Assembly: GCA_046350935.1 (NCBI GenBank)
Contig: JAXLZK010000007.1
Span: 1 to 64,000 of the forward strand
Source of the DNA: Nitrobium sp046350935
GTDB taxonomy: Bacteria > Nitrospirota > Thermodesulfovibrionia > Thermodesulfovibrionales > Dissulfurispiraceae
Direction of reading: 5' to 3'
Length of the DNA: 64,000 nucleotides
Positions 50,770 through 59,465 of the stretch are shown one piece after another; position 1 is the first letter of the stretch, and each line of letters opens with the position of its first letter. Both the position numbers and the translations under genes were made by a program. The notes below the pieces were generated by a model that was not told where the DNA came from, did not search any database, and worked only from the letters and a program-made list of their open reading frames with translations.

Positions 50770-50950
50770 TAAGAGCGTGTCTTAAAAGTCCGTCTACTGC
50801 GTTCGGCTGCAGACTTCCCGGACCGCGTTGTCCGAGGAAAAGAGTCCTCAACGTATCTACCGATACGCCTCCGGGCTCTTTTCCCTTGTCGCCTTGCCCG
50901 GAAAATCTTCGCTCGACCTCGTCACGAAGGACTTTTAAGACACGCTCTTA
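50770..50950. mobile_element. MITE-like palindromic element abutting the rpoN stop
   Basis: Perfect 22-base inverted ends: TAAGAGCGTGTC and 10 further bases at 50770-50791, and the complement at 50929-50950. They enclose about 137 bases that are themselves partly self-complementary (GGAAAAGAG and CTCTTTTCC; CGTATC and GATACG). On the minus strand the first three bases of the element are the TAA stop of rpoN. No open reading frame is inside. A non-autonomous insertion element or large REP/BIME-like hairpin is the best description. No target-site duplication was established. Confidence 0.75.
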
Positions 50951-52378
50951 CTCGTACCTCTTTCTCTGGTTCTGCGGGGGGATCTTCAGCTCCTCCCGGT
51001 ACTTCGCCACCGTCCTGCGGGCGATGGTGATATTCTGGCCCTTCAGCTTGTCCGCTACCGCCTGGTCGCTCATGGGCTTCTGGGAATCCTCCTCAGCGAT
51101 GATGTTCCTGATCAGGTCCTTGACAAGGGTGGAGGACACGTCCCCCCCGTCGGACTGGATCGCACTGCTGAAAAAGTACCTGAAGCTGAAAACGCCGTGG
51201 TCGCAGGCGAGGTACTTGTTCGACGTGACCCTGCTGATGGTGCTCTCGTGCATGCTGATGTCCGCCGCCACGTCCTTCAGGTTCAGCGGCCTCAGGAACT
51301 GGGCCCCCCCGTCGAAGAAGTCCCTCTGGAAGCGCAGGATGCTTTCGGACACCCGGTAGATGGTCTTGTTCCTCTGGTCGAGACTCTTGATCAACTCGGT
51401 CGCACGCCGCAGCTTGTCCTTGAGGAACTCCCTTTCCTCACGGGTGAGGGACTCCTTCTTCAGGAGCAGCTTCCGGTAGCTGTTGTTCAGGCTCAGCTTG
51501 GGCATCCCGTCTTCGTTGAGGATGATCTGGTATCCCTCGTCCGTCCGGCTGATGAAGACGTCCGGGACGATATAGTTGGTCTCGGAGCTCGAAAAGCTTC
51601 TGCCGGGCCTCGGTTCGAGCCCCTCGATGATCTTCACGGCCGCCATGACCTCTTCCATCGGGGCGCTGTACTGCTTCACGATGCCGCTGTATCTCTTTTT
51701 CTGGAGATCGTCCATGTTGTTGCGGACGATCTTCTCGACGAGGGTCCCGCTCAGGTTGAGGGAGTGCAGCTGGAGGAGCAGGCACTCCTGCAGGCTCCGG
51801 GCGCACACTCCCGGAGGATCGAAGCTCTGCACCAGCGCCACCGCGGCCCGGACCGTTTCCAGGTCCGCGTCCAGCGAGGAGGCGAGCTCCTCGTCCGGCA
51901 CCCGGAGATACGCATCGTCGTCGATGTTGCCGATGACCCCTTCCGCGACCATCCGGATGGAGTCGTCCGCATTGCAGAGCCGGAGCTGCCACAACAGGTG
52001 GTCGTACAGGTCGGGCTTCCTGGCATAGAAGAGCTCATAGGAAGGCTGCTCGTCGATTCCGGGAGAGAAATACCCGAGGTCCCTTCCGTCGCTGCTCCTG
52101 TCGTCGAAGTATTCGTCGACGCTGAAATTCACTATATTTTCAAAAGAGATCTCGGAGTCGTCCGACGCAGCGGCAGGAGGGGCGTCTTCCTCGGGATACC
52201 CTTCGATCTCCGGCTCCTCAAAAGCCTCCTCGAGAAAGGGGTTTTCGGTGATTTCCTGGTTCAATACCTGTGCAAGCTCGATCTGGGGCATCTGCAGGAG
52301 CTTTATCGCCTGCTGAAGCTGCGGGGTGAGGATAAGCTTCTGCGCAAGTTTCAGATCCAGTCTGTTCTCTAAAGCCAT
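50948..52378 (-). CDS. rpoN: RNA polymerase sigma-54 factor RpoN
   Basis: A 476-residue sigma-54. LAQKLILTPQLQQAIKLLQMPQIELAQVLNQEITENP is the activator-responsive region I, an acidic region II follows, and the core-binding and helix-turn-helix parts occupy about residues 120-430. ARRTVAKYREELKIP is the RpoN box that recognises the -24 element. Its ATG overlaps the lptB stop by one base (TAATG). The stop TAA is the first codon of the palindromic element at 50770-50950, so an insertion there may have replaced the native 3' end. No enhancer-binding activator lies in the window. Confidence 0.97.
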   Translation of the reverse strand: MALENRLDLKLAQKLILTPQLQQAIKLLQMPQIELAQVLNQEITENPFLEEAFEEPEIEGYPEEDAPPAAASDDSEISFENIVNFSVDEYFDDRSSDGRDLGYFSPGIDEQPSYELFYARKPDLYDHLLWQLRLCNADDSIRMVAEGVIGNIDDDAYLRVPDEELASSLDADLETVRAAVALVQSFDPPGVCARSLQECLLLQLHSLNLSGTLVEKIVRNNMDDLQKKRYSGIVKQYSAPMEEVMAAVKIIEGLEPRPGRSFSSSETNYIVPDVFISRTDEGYQIILNEDGMPKLSLNNSYRKLLLKKESLTREEREFLKDKLRRATELIKSLDQRNKTIYRVSESILRFQRDFFDGGAQFLRPLNLKDVAADISMHESTISRVTSNKYLACDHGVFSFRYFFSSAIQSDGGDVSSTLVKDLIRNIIAEEDSQKPMSDQAVADKLKGQNITIARRTVAKYREELKIPPQNQRKRYE

Positions 52379-53118
52379 TATAGTCTGAACTCCTCTCCGA
52401 GGTATGCCTCCTTGACAGCAGGATTGCTGATCAGGTCATCGGGGATACCTTCGGCCAAAATAGAACCGTTGTTTATTATATATGCCCTGTCGGTTATGGA
52501 CAACGTCTCCCTGACATTGTGGTCGGTAATGAGAATGCCGAGCCCCTTCGTCTTCAGGTACAGCATCATCTTCTTCAATTCGATAATGGCGATGGGATCG
52601 ATCCCCGCGAATGGTTCGTCAAAAAGCATGAAAGTGGGCTTCAGCGCGACAGCCCGCGCTATTTCGGCGCGCCTCCTCTCCCCGCCGGAGAGCCGGTATC
52701 CGTCCCGGTCCGCAAACTCCTGCAGGTTGAATTCATCGAGAAGGGTCTCCACCTCTTTGCCCAGGGAATCCTTCATCGTCCTCCTGCTTCCCGCCTCGCG
52801 GATTTCGAGGACAGCCCGCAAATTCTCCCTCACCGTCAGTTTCCTGAATATGGAGGGCTCCTGCGGCAGGTACCCCATCCCTTTCCGCGCCCTCATGTAC
52901 ATGGGAAGCCCCCGGATATCGTCGCCGTCGAGCCGTATATCCCCCTTTTCAGGACGTATCATACCAACAACCATATAAAAAGTTGTAGTCTTGCCCGCAC
53001 CGTTGGGGCCGAGGAGGCCGACGATTTCGCCCGTTTGGAGGGAGAGGTCGATGTCCTTCACCACATGTCTCTTCCCGTAGGACTTGCTGAGACCGCGTAT
53101 TTCGAGGGTATGAGTCAT
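52378..53118 (-). CDS. lptB: LPS export ABC transporter ATP-binding protein LptB
   Basis: A 246-residue ATPase of the LptB2FG lipopolysaccharide transporter. GPNGAGKTTTFYMVVGMIRP is Walker A, YRLSGGERRRAEIARAVAL the signature, and FDEPFAGIDPIA Walker B with the LptB-specific FAGIDP. The ATG at 53118 has AAAGGTGCAGCTCC in front; an earlier in-frame start is less supported. lptF and lptG are not in the window. Gene order lptC-lptA-lptB-rpoN-hpf-rapZ is the usual Gram-negative arrangement. Confidence 0.96.
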   Translation of the reverse strand: MTHTLEIRGLSKSYGKRHVVKDIDLSLQTGEIVGLLGPNGAGKTTTFYMVVGMIRPEKGDIRLDGDDIRGLPMYMRARKGMGYLPQEPSIFRKLTVRENLRAVLEIREAGSRRTMKDSLGKEVETLLDEFNLQEFADRDGYRLSGGERRRAEIARAVALKPTFMLFDEPFAGIDPIAIIELKKMMLYLKTKGLGILITDHNVRETLSITDRAYIINNGSILAEGIPDDLISNPAVKEAYLGEEFRL

Positions 53119-53172
53119 GGAGCTGCACCTTTCTGTCCGGGATACCCGCATCCGTCCGTCCGCGCGAACAGG

Positions 53173-53697
53173 CTACTTCTGCTTTTCCTTATTGACCAGG
53201 AAAACCCGGCTGTTCTGCACGACGGAACGGTCGTTGCCGAAGTAGTATATCATCTTTGAGCCGGTCACGACGTTTTCTCCTTCCGTCGCCTTCGGCTCCC
53301 CGGTGAAAACGGCATGCTCCTCGGGCTCCGCAAAATAGGTGACAAACCGCGAGGTCACGACACGGTCTCCCTTGACGAGCTTCACATTCCCCTCCGCATC
53401 GATCTTCCGGATAGTGCCGCTCCCTTTTTCGTCCGTATACGACACCAGCATCTTGTCGGCGAAGAGGGTCATGTCCCCTTTCCGGGCGACGACCGAGCCT
53501 TCGAAAAGGGCTGTCCGCGCCTTATTGTCGGCGGTGAGGCTTTCGGAGGTGATCACCGTCGGCGTCTTCGCCGGCCCCTTTTCGGCGGCAAAGGAGACGA
53601 CCGGCGCCGGCCCCCACTGTGCGAGAAGCATCCCGAGCACCAGGGAGCACGCTCCGATTCCGGCACGCAGCACTCCGTATCCTGACTTATTTCCCAT
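53173..53697 (-). CDS. lptA: LPS periplasmic bridge protein LptA
   Basis: A 174-residue secreted beta-jellyroll protein. The signal peptide spans about residues 1-38 (GMLLAQWGPAPVVSFAAEK). VITSESLTADNKARTALFEGSVVARKGDMTLFADKMLVSY is the typical OstA/LptA repeat pattern, and GDRVVTSRFVTYFAEPEEHAVFTGEPKATEGENVVTGSKMIYYF ends it. It overlaps lptC by 11 bases and precedes lptB by 54. Confidence 0.93.
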   Translation of the reverse strand: MGNKSGYGVLRAGIGACSLVLGMLLAQWGPAPVVSFAAEKGPAKTPTVITSESLTADNKARTALFEGSVVARKGDMTLFADKMLVSYTDEKGSGTIRKIDAEGNVKLVKGDRVVTSRFVTYFAEPEEHAVFTGEPKATEGENVVTGSKMIYYFGNDRSVVQNSRVFLVNKEKQK

Positions 53698-54193
53698 TGA
53701 ACACCGCCTTTACTTTGTTATGCAGCCTCGCACTGTCGGCGGTGGCCACCAGGGCTCCTCCCTCGACAAAAAAACGCTTCCCCACGATCCGGACCTCCCG
53801 GTCGGAAAGGATCTCGTCCTTCGACGAGTCCCAGAACAGGGTGGAGGCGATAATATCGTAGTCCTTCGTCGAGGCCCTGATATTACCCTCTATCGTGAGA
53901 TTTCTCCTGCCGATATCGTAGGCCCCCCTCTCGGAGGTGAGGGAGAGATCCTTTTCAGGGAACCGGATCTGAACGGAGGTGAGCTTCACCTCGTTGTCCG
54001 TCACAAAAACGGCCTTCTTCGACTGCACTATCCATTTCACCGCACCCTCCTTCTTCTGGGTGATGCGGATGTCGTCCATAAAGGAACTTTCCCCGAGACG
54101 CACTTTCGCCTTCATGTCACCTTCTTTGTATGAATAGATCGCCAGCACACCGACAAAAAGCAGCAAGGCAAGCAGGAACAACGCTTTTTTCAT
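53687..54193 (-). CDS. lptC: LPS export protein LptC
   Basis: A 168-residue bitopic protein. One N-terminal helix (KKALFLLALLLFVGVLAIYSY) anchors it, and the periplasmic jellyroll follows (KWIVQSKKAVFVTDNEVKLTSVQIRFPEK to ILSDREVRIVGKRFFVEGGALVATADS). It docks LptA on LptB2FG. The ATG at 54193 is directly before the helix, 42 bases downstream of the aroE stop. Sequence conservation in this family is low, but gene order supports the call. Confidence 0.9.
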   Translation of the reverse strand: MKKALFLLALLLFVGVLAIYSYKEGDMKAKVRLGESSFMDDIRITQKKEGAVKWIVQSKKAVFVTDNEVKLTSVQIRFPEKDLSLTSERGAYDIGRRNLTIEGNIRASTKDYDIIASTLFWDSSKDEILSDREVRIVGKRFFVEGGALVATADSARLHNKVKAVFNGK

Positions 54194-54235
54194 ATAAAAT
54201 AGTAACACAGCGGCATTATCTTGTAAAGGCAATAT

Positions 54236-55141
54236 TCATGCCAATTCAAGATGCTTTCCGCCGCTCCGCACCGCCTCCCGCATCACCTCCATCGGAGGGC
54301 ACACGCCCGTCCATATCTCGAACGCAAAGGCCCCCTGCCACAGCAGCATGCCGAGGCCGTTGAGAGTGGTGCAGCCGCGTGAGGAGGCGGCGCGGAGCAG
54401 GGGCGTCTCCCGGTAAATCAGGTCGCAGACCGTATGGCTTCCCTCCAGGAGCTCCGCAGCGACAGGAGCGGGGTCTCCGGGCTTCAGGCCGAGGGGCGTC
54501 GCGTTGATCACGATGTCGATGCCGGAGAAGAAATCACGGTTTGCCATGTCCCCGGCGTCGGCGACAAAGGCGTTGCCGCCCAGGCCTTCCAGATGTCCCT
54601 TCAACGCCTCCGCCTTCCGGGGGCTCTTCAGGTGGTGGAGATACACCGCGGACGCCTCCCTGCACAGGTAATACCCGACGGCGCGCGCCGCGCCCCCGGT
54701 GCCGACGATAAGAACCCTCCTGTCCTTCACCCCGATGCCCGCCTCGGAGAGGGAGCGCAGGAATCCCCTGCCGTCGGTGTTGTACCCGACCAGCCTCCCG
54801 TTGTCGTTCCGGACGGTGTTCACCGCCCCGATAAAGGAGACCTCCTCACTGACTTCGTCCAGGAAGGGGATGATGCTCTCCTTGTGGGGAACGGTAATAT
54901 TGAGGCCGGCAAGGTTGAACGCAGTCGCGCCTTTCACCGCGTCGCACAGCCTGTCGGGGCGCACGGAGAACGCCACATAGCAATAGTCCATGCCCAGGTG
55001 CCTGAACAGGGCGTTATGCATGACGGGGGAGAGGGTATGCTCCACCGGGTATCCGAAAAGGCCCACCACCCGCGTCTTTCCGCCGATCCTCACGCAGCCC
55101 GCCTCGTTGCCGCACCGTACGTTTTCATCCGCTGCATCCAT
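54236..55141 (-). CDS. aroE: Shikimate dehydrogenase
   Basis: A 301-residue NADP-dependent enzyme of aromatic amino acid synthesis. VVGLFGYPVEHTLSPVMHNALF binds shikimate, FNLAGLNITVPHKESI carries the catalytic Lys, and NTDGRGFLRSL the catalytic Asp. IVGTGGAARAVGYYL binds NADP. A short N-terminal extension of about 22 residues before the first strand is unusual, and a GTG start at VRIGGKTRVVG is an alternative. The frame remains open into the upstream gene, but that overlap is not coding. It lies 76 bases behind the DUF512 gene. Confidence 0.92.
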   Translation of the reverse strand: MDAADENVRCGNEAGCVRIGGKTRVVGLFGYPVEHTLSPVMHNALFRHLGMDYCYVAFSVRPDRLCDAVKGATAFNLAGLNITVPHKESIIPFLDEVSEEVSFIGAVNTVRNDNGRLVGYNTDGRGFLRSLSEAGIGVKDRRVLIVGTGGAARAVGYYLCREASAVYLHHLKSPRKAEALKGHLEGLGGNAFVADAGDMANRDFFSGIDIVINATPLGLKPGDPAPVAAELLEGSHTVCDLIYRETPLLRAASSRGCTTLNGLGMLLWQGAFAFEIWTGVCPPMEVMREAVRSGGKHLELA

Positions 55142-55217
55142 TTCCAGTTCCAGAGCTCCGGGTCGTTTTTTCTTCTGCAGCCGGTATCGCCCGCCAGTAC
55201 CGCTGCCGCCGCAGGCG

Positions 55218-56567
55218 TCACGCAGGGCCGGCCACCGCGTCCACCAGCCCCTCGGGAGTGGAGGGAACCACCACCGCCCTGACGCCGAGGACTTCCTCCA
55301 TATCGCGGACCGTGACATCATCGAGGAAAATCTCGTCTCCCGTCCTCAGCACGACATCAGGGACCAGCAGGACGTCGCCTTTCCGCACCGCACCCGACAG
55401 GGACCTGATGACGTCCCTCCCGGTGAGGAGCCCGGCCACGGTGACGCTTTCCCCAAAAAAGGAGTTTACCACTTCCACGGCCTCGATATCGATGCCGCTC
55501 CTCCTCACCTTCTCGACAAACCGGGAGAGGAACGGGTAGAAGGAAGCGCCGGTGAAGGTGACGAACCGCCTCTTTTCCTCCTTTTTCCCCTCCGCCTCCT
55601 GCGCCCGCTGGGGCACGCGTATTCTCTTCGCCTCATGCAGGAAAAGGGGCACCAGGCCCACACCGTTTTCCAACTGGGGGAGGTCGCCGTACTCCGCCAG
55701 GGGGGGGAACTCTCTTCCCGCCTTGATATAAAGCTCATCGGCGCCGTACACGACGCATTCCCCGTGCTTCCTCCTGAACCGGGCCTGGAACTTGTGGATG
55801 ATGTCCAGCGCCTTCTCCGCGTCCTCCCTCTCCACGGAAGGGATCGCCTTTTTCCGGTGCCCGGTAAGCCCTACCGGGACCACCGCGATGGAGAGCACAT
55901 AGGGGTAAAACCGGAACAGATCGGAGATCGTCCTGCTGAGGTCCCTCCCGTCGTTGATGCCGGGGCAGAGCACGATCTGCGTATGCATCCTGATCCGGTG
56001 GCCCGCCAGGAACCTGAGCTCCTTCATGACGTCCGCCGCCTTCTGGTTGCCCAGAAGCCTGTTCCGCACCGCGGCATCTGCAGAGTGGACCGAAATATAG
56101 AGGGGGCTCAGCCTCTGCGCGACGATCCTCTGTCTGTCGGCGTCGGTGAGGTTCGTCAGGGTGATATAGCTGCCGAACAGGAAGGACATCCGGTAGTCGT
56201 CGTCCCTCACATACAGCGTCTTTCTCATGCCTTTGGGGAGCTGAGACACGAAGCAGAACAGGCAATTGTTCCTGCACGCCCGGATTTTGAAAGGCTTCAG
56301 GACGATGCCGGGGTCTCCCCGGTCCTCCCCCTGCAGCGCATCCTCCGGCCCATCCAGGGAGGCGGCGAGGGAGAGCTGTTCGCCGCCCCTGCCGACGAGA
56401 AACACGGGCTCCGGCTCGCTCCCGTAGAACATCAGGTCGATGCTGTCCCGGACCCGGTGGCCGTTGAGCGCGATGAGCCTGTCCCCGGGAAGGACTCCCG
56501 CCTTTTCAGCAAGGCTCCCCCGCAGCACCTGCTCCACCTCCACCCCGGCACTACTTCGCGCCGGCAT
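55218..56567 (-). CDS. PDZ - radical SAM - DUF512 protein
   Basis: A 449-residue protein. Residues about 5-55 form a PDZ-like domain (VLRGSLAEKAGVLPGDRLIALNGHRV). Then comes a radical SAM core with CRNNCLFCFVSQLPKGMR (CX3CX2C, the Fe-S site), followed by a DUF512 C-terminal domain (ETVTV-like GESVTVAGLLTGRDV and VLLVPDVVLRTGDEIFLDD). Function of the family is unknown. Homologues are widely distributed and often lie beside the GTPase Der. Its ATG lies 17 bases inside the pgsA gene, so they are coupled. Confidence 0.92.
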   Translation of the reverse strand: MPARSSAGVEVEQVLRGSLAEKAGVLPGDRLIALNGHRVRDSIDLMFYGSEPEPVFLVGRGGEQLSLAASLDGPEDALQGEDRGDPGIVLKPFKIRACRNNCLFCFVSQLPKGMRKTLYVRDDDYRMSFLFGSYITLTNLTDADRQRIVAQRLSPLYISVHSADAAVRNRLLGNQKAADVMKELRFLAGHRIRMHTQIVLCPGINDGRDLSRTISDLFRFYPYVLSIAVVPVGLTGHRKKAIPSVEREDAEKALDIIHKFQARFRRKHGECVVYGADELYIKAGREFPPLAEYGDLPQLENGVGLVPLFLHEAKRIRVPQRAQEAEGKKEEKRRFVTFTGASFYPFLSRFVEKVRRSGIDIEAVEVVNSFFGESVTVAGLLTGRDVIRSLSGAVRKGDVLLVPDVVLRTGDEIFLDDVTVRDMEEVLGVRAVVVPSTPEGLVDAVAGPA

Positions 56568-57090
56568 CTTTCAACCCCCGGTAGACATACTGGACCCCCG
56601 AAAAAATCGTCAGCAGCGCCACAATCCACGCCGCCCCGCTGCCGGGAAGCGGAATCCGGGGATAATTGACGGCGAGGAGCGTATAGGCGATCAGCACGAG
56701 CTGCGACGCAATGGCAGCCTTGCCCACTACCGACGGCTCCACCCGCGTCAGATGGGAAAGCAGGTAGAGGATTACCCACCCCAGGGTGACGATCAGGTCG
56801 CGGCTTATCACCGTGATGGATAGCCAAGTGGGGATCCACCCGTACACCGAAAAGAGAATAAAGGAGGTGACCAGGAGGAACTTGTCCGCCAGGGGGTCGA
56901 GAAAGGCGCCCAGCTCCGTCTTCTGGTTCGTTACCCGGGCAAGGAGCCCGTCGAGGGCGTCGGTGACCGCGGCCGCGATGAAAAGGAGCAGGGCGTACTC
57001 GTATCTCCGGTAGACCAGCGCGGTGACAAAGACCGGGATGAGAACTATCCTGATAAAGGTGATGATATTGGGCGCAGTCAGGACTTTCAT
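56551..57090 (-). CDS. pgsA: CDP-diacylglycerol-glycerol-3-phosphate 3-phosphatidyltransferase
   Basis: A 179-residue multi-helix membrane enzyme that makes phosphatidylglycerol phosphate. TDALDGLLARVTNQKTELGAFLDPLADK is the CDP-alcohol phosphotransferase signature with its four Asp residues. It can supply phosphatidylglycerol for the cardiolipin synthase coded at 35.4 kb. Start overlaps the TPR gene stop (ATGA), and its 3' end overlaps the DUF512 gene by 17 bases. Confidence 0.95.
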   Translation of the reverse strand: MKVLTAPNIITFIRIVLIPVFVTALVYRRYEYALLLFIAAAVTDALDGLLARVTNQKTELGAFLDPLADKFLLVTSFILFSVYGWIPTWLSITVISRDLIVTLGWVILYLLSHLTRVEPSVVGKAAIASQLVLIAYTLLAVNYPRIPLPGSGAAWIVALLTIFSGVQYVYRGLKDAGAK

Positions 57091-58184
57091 GGAAGGGCAA
57101 CGGGAAGGGAGGGAGCAGGGGCGTCCACCCCTATTTTCCGGTATGCCTCCCTCAGCCGCCTGTCCTGCTCCGGCTCTCCCTGCAGAAGGCGAAGCAGCGA
57201 GCGGGCATGGAGCGCCTCAAGGGCAAAATCATGCTTCTGCGCCGATTCGAGGGCGGACACGATTTTCTTTTCAGCAGGCTTCCTCTTCCCCTCCAGGAAC
57301 TCGATCTCCCCGAGGGTCATCGCACAATAAATGATCCCGCGCGGGTCCTTCGTCTTCCTGAAATTCCCCATTGCCTTCCCCAGATGCCGCCGCGCCGACG
57401 CAAAATCCCCTTTCATCTTGTAGACGTTGGCGACGCTCCACAGGGTGTAGGAATAGCTGACCAGGTCTCCGATCTTCTCGTAGAGCGCTGTCGCCTTCCT
57501 GAAATGCACCATCGCATCCCGCAGGTTGCGCTGCATCCGGTAGGCATTCCCGATCCCGCAGTGGGAATAGGCCCTGCCGAAGGTGTCCTTTTCAGCGGTG
57601 AAGATCTCGTTCGCCTGCCGGTAATAGTCCATGGATTCGCCGTACTTGCCCGCAATCCGGTGCGCCCCCCCAAGCCCGCAGAGCGAATAGGCGACCCCGG
57701 AAGGAAAACGGAGGGAGGAGAAGATCTCCTTCGATTCGTTGAACTTTCCGATCGCCTTCCCGATCCTGCCCGCGACCCGCAGGGCCCCGGCCTCCGCCCA
57801 CAGGGAAAAAGCGACTCCCTTTTCGTCCTGTTCCTTCCGGTACGTCTTCCGGGCGGTGGAGATGAACTTCACCGACTCCTTCCACATCCCCATGGCGCGC
57901 AGGGAAAGCCCCATGCCCACCATGCAGTCGGCCGCGGTGATCCGGTTCCCGAGGGCCTCGCACGCTTCGAGGGCCTCGCTGTAATTCTCCACCGCGCCGT
58001 CGAAGTCGCCCGTCATCCGCTGGATGTCGGCCATGGCCAGGGTGGAATCGAGGATGCCGTCGAGGTCGCCCGCCTTCCTGCTCAGGGCGAGCGCCCTCTT
58101 GAAAAGCTTCAGGGCCTCGCGGTATCGCGCCGCGTCGCGGAGCTTTTCCGCCTCCCTGATCGCTGAAAAAATCCTCTCTCTCAT
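57087..58184 (-). CDS. Tetratricopeptide repeat protein
   Basis: A 365-residue soluble protein made of about eight to nine TPR-type helical repeats, with the recurring pattern A-(L/M)-x2-(Y/F) (KLFKRALAL, ENYSEALEACEAL, YSLCGLGGAHRIAGKYGESMDYYRQANEIF, YSHCGIGNAYRMQRNLRDAMVHFRKA). The repeats with YSxCGxGxAxR motifs are very similar to one another. Such proteins act as protein-binding scaffolds, and no enzymatic domain is present. It sits between rpe and pgsA with 4-base overlaps at both ends. Its specific partner is unknown. Confidence 0.88.
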   Translation of the reverse strand: MRERIFSAIREAEKLRDAARYREALKLFKRALALSRKAGDLDGILDSTLAMADIQRMTGDFDGAVENYSEALEACEALGNRITAADCMVGMGLSLRAMGMWKESVKFISTARKTYRKEQDEKGVAFSLWAEAGALRVAGRIGKAIGKFNESKEIFSSLRFPSGVAYSLCGLGGAHRIAGKYGESMDYYRQANEIFTAEKDTFGRAYSHCGIGNAYRMQRNLRDAMVHFRKATALYEKIGDLVSYSYTLWSVANVYKMKGDFASARRHLGKAMGNFRKTKDPRGIIYCAMTLGEIEFLEGKRKPAEKKIVSALESAQKHDFALEALHARSLLRLLQGEPEQDRRLREAYRKIGVDAPAPSLPVALP

Positions 58185-58852
58185 CTGCAGGCTCCGCTCG
58201 CCGCCAGTTTTTCCCTGAGCTCCCTCATCAGAGCTCCATAGTCACCAGCCTGAAAAAAGGCGGAGCCCATCACCAGGATTTCCGCGCCGGCGGCCGCCAC
58301 TTCCCCGGCATTGTCGGGCTTGATCCCCCCGTCCACCTCGATGGGGACGGAGAGGCCACGGGTGTCGAGCAGCCCCCGCAATGCCCGTATCTTGTCGAGA
58401 ACGAAAGGGATGAATTTCTGGCCGCCGAACCCGGGGTTCACCGACATGAGGAGAACCATATCCAGGTCGGGCAGGATGCACTCGAGATGGGTCAGCGGGG
58501 TGGCAGGATTCAGCGACACTCCCGCCTTCACCCCGTTCTCCTTGATCAGGTGGACGGTGCGGTGGAGGTGAACGGACGCCTCTTCATGCACGGTAAGGAT
58601 ATCGGCCCCCGCGGCGACGAAATCCATGATGTACCGTTCGGGCTTCTCGATCATGAGATGCACGTCCAGGGGGAGGGAGGTCATCCTCCGCACCCCCTCC
58701 ACGATGGCGGGGCCGATCGTGATATTGGGGACGAAATGCCCGTCCATGACATCCAGATGGATCAGGTCGGCGCCGGCAGCCTCCACCGCCTTGATCTCCT
58801 CACCGAGTCTCATGAAATCAGCCGACAGGATGGATGGAGCGATCTTCATCAC
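58181..58852 (-). CDS. rpe: Ribulose-phosphate 3-epimerase
   Basis: A 223-residue TIM-barrel enzyme of the pentose phosphate pathway. APSILSADFMRLGEEI opens it, HLDVMDGHFVPNITIGPAIVE and VDVHLMIEKPERYI are metal and substrate motifs, and LLMSVNPGFGGQKFIP and EVDGGIKPDNAGEVAAAGAEILVMGSAFF close it. The C terminus overlaps the TPR gene start. Length is standard. Confidence 0.96.
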   Translation of the reverse strand: MMKIAPSILSADFMRLGEEIKAVEAAGADLIHLDVMDGHFVPNITIGPAIVEGVRRMTSLPLDVHLMIEKPERYIMDFVAAGADILTVHEEASVHLHRTVHLIKENGVKAGVSLNPATPLTHLECILPDLDMVLLMSVNPGFGGQKFIPFVLDKIRALRGLLDTRGLSVPIEVDGGIKPDNAGEVAAAGAEILVMGSAFFQAGDYGALMRELREKLAASGACR

Positions 58853-58877
58853 GTTTTCCTTATCTCCTTATCTACTT

Positions 58878-59405
58878 TTACGGCTTTTCCCCTGTTTCGT
58901 CCTCGTAGCCCCCGAGGCTGACGAGCAGGCTGAAAATATCGCTGCCGCTCTCCGCTGCTTCGGGCCTCTGCGCGAGGACCATGTTCCGGGGGGCCTTCTC
59001 CGAGTGCACATAGAGGACCTTGCCGACTTTGATCCCTTTCTCCCGCAGCAGGAACTCCGCACTGTCGAGGTTCTGCCCCACGATCTCGGGGACAAACTGC
59101 ACGCGCGGCCCTTTGCTCAGGACCACCCCGATCACCCTCCCCTCCTTCACCATGCCCCCGGGAAGGATATCCTGCCGGATGATGGCCCCCTGCCGGGTGT
59201 GGGAATCGTAGTCCTCCCCTTCGAGCCGTATATAGAGCCCCTTTCCCCGCACCACGCCGTCCGCCTCTACCATGCCCTTGCCCCGCAGGTCGGGGACGGT
59301 GACCGTCCGGCTGAAGCTGAGCACCTTGAAAGTGAGGTGCCCCGCAAGGATGCCGAGGGCAAAGAGAACGACGATATAAAGGGGTATCTTCCACAGGGAC
59401 TTCAT
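58878..59405 (-). CDS. Membrane-anchored PASTA-domain protein
   Basis: A 175-residue protein with one N-terminal helix (about residues 5-25) and two PASTA domains (TVTVPDLRGKGMVEADGVVRGKGL; RVQFVPEIVGQNLDSAEFLLREKGIKVGKVLYVHSEKAPRNMVLAQRPEAAE). PASTA domains bind peptidoglycan stems or muropeptides. Here there is no kinase or transpeptidase domain, so it may sense or organise cell wall. It lies between rsmB and rpe. Confidence 0.88.
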   Translation of the reverse strand: MKSLWKIPLYIVVLFALGILAGHLTFKVLSFSRTVTVPDLRGKGMVEADGVVRGKGLYIRLEGEDYDSHTRQGAIIRQDILPGGMVKEGRVIGVVLSKGPRVQFVPEIVGQNLDSAEFLLREKGIKVGKVLYVHSEKAPRNMVLAQRPEAAESGSDIFSLLVSLGGYEDETGEKP

Positions 59406-59465
59406 CTGCTCTTCTCGCGCCGTTTGCCGCCCCTCCCGGCCTAGCTGGCCGGGGCCGGACGGGGG

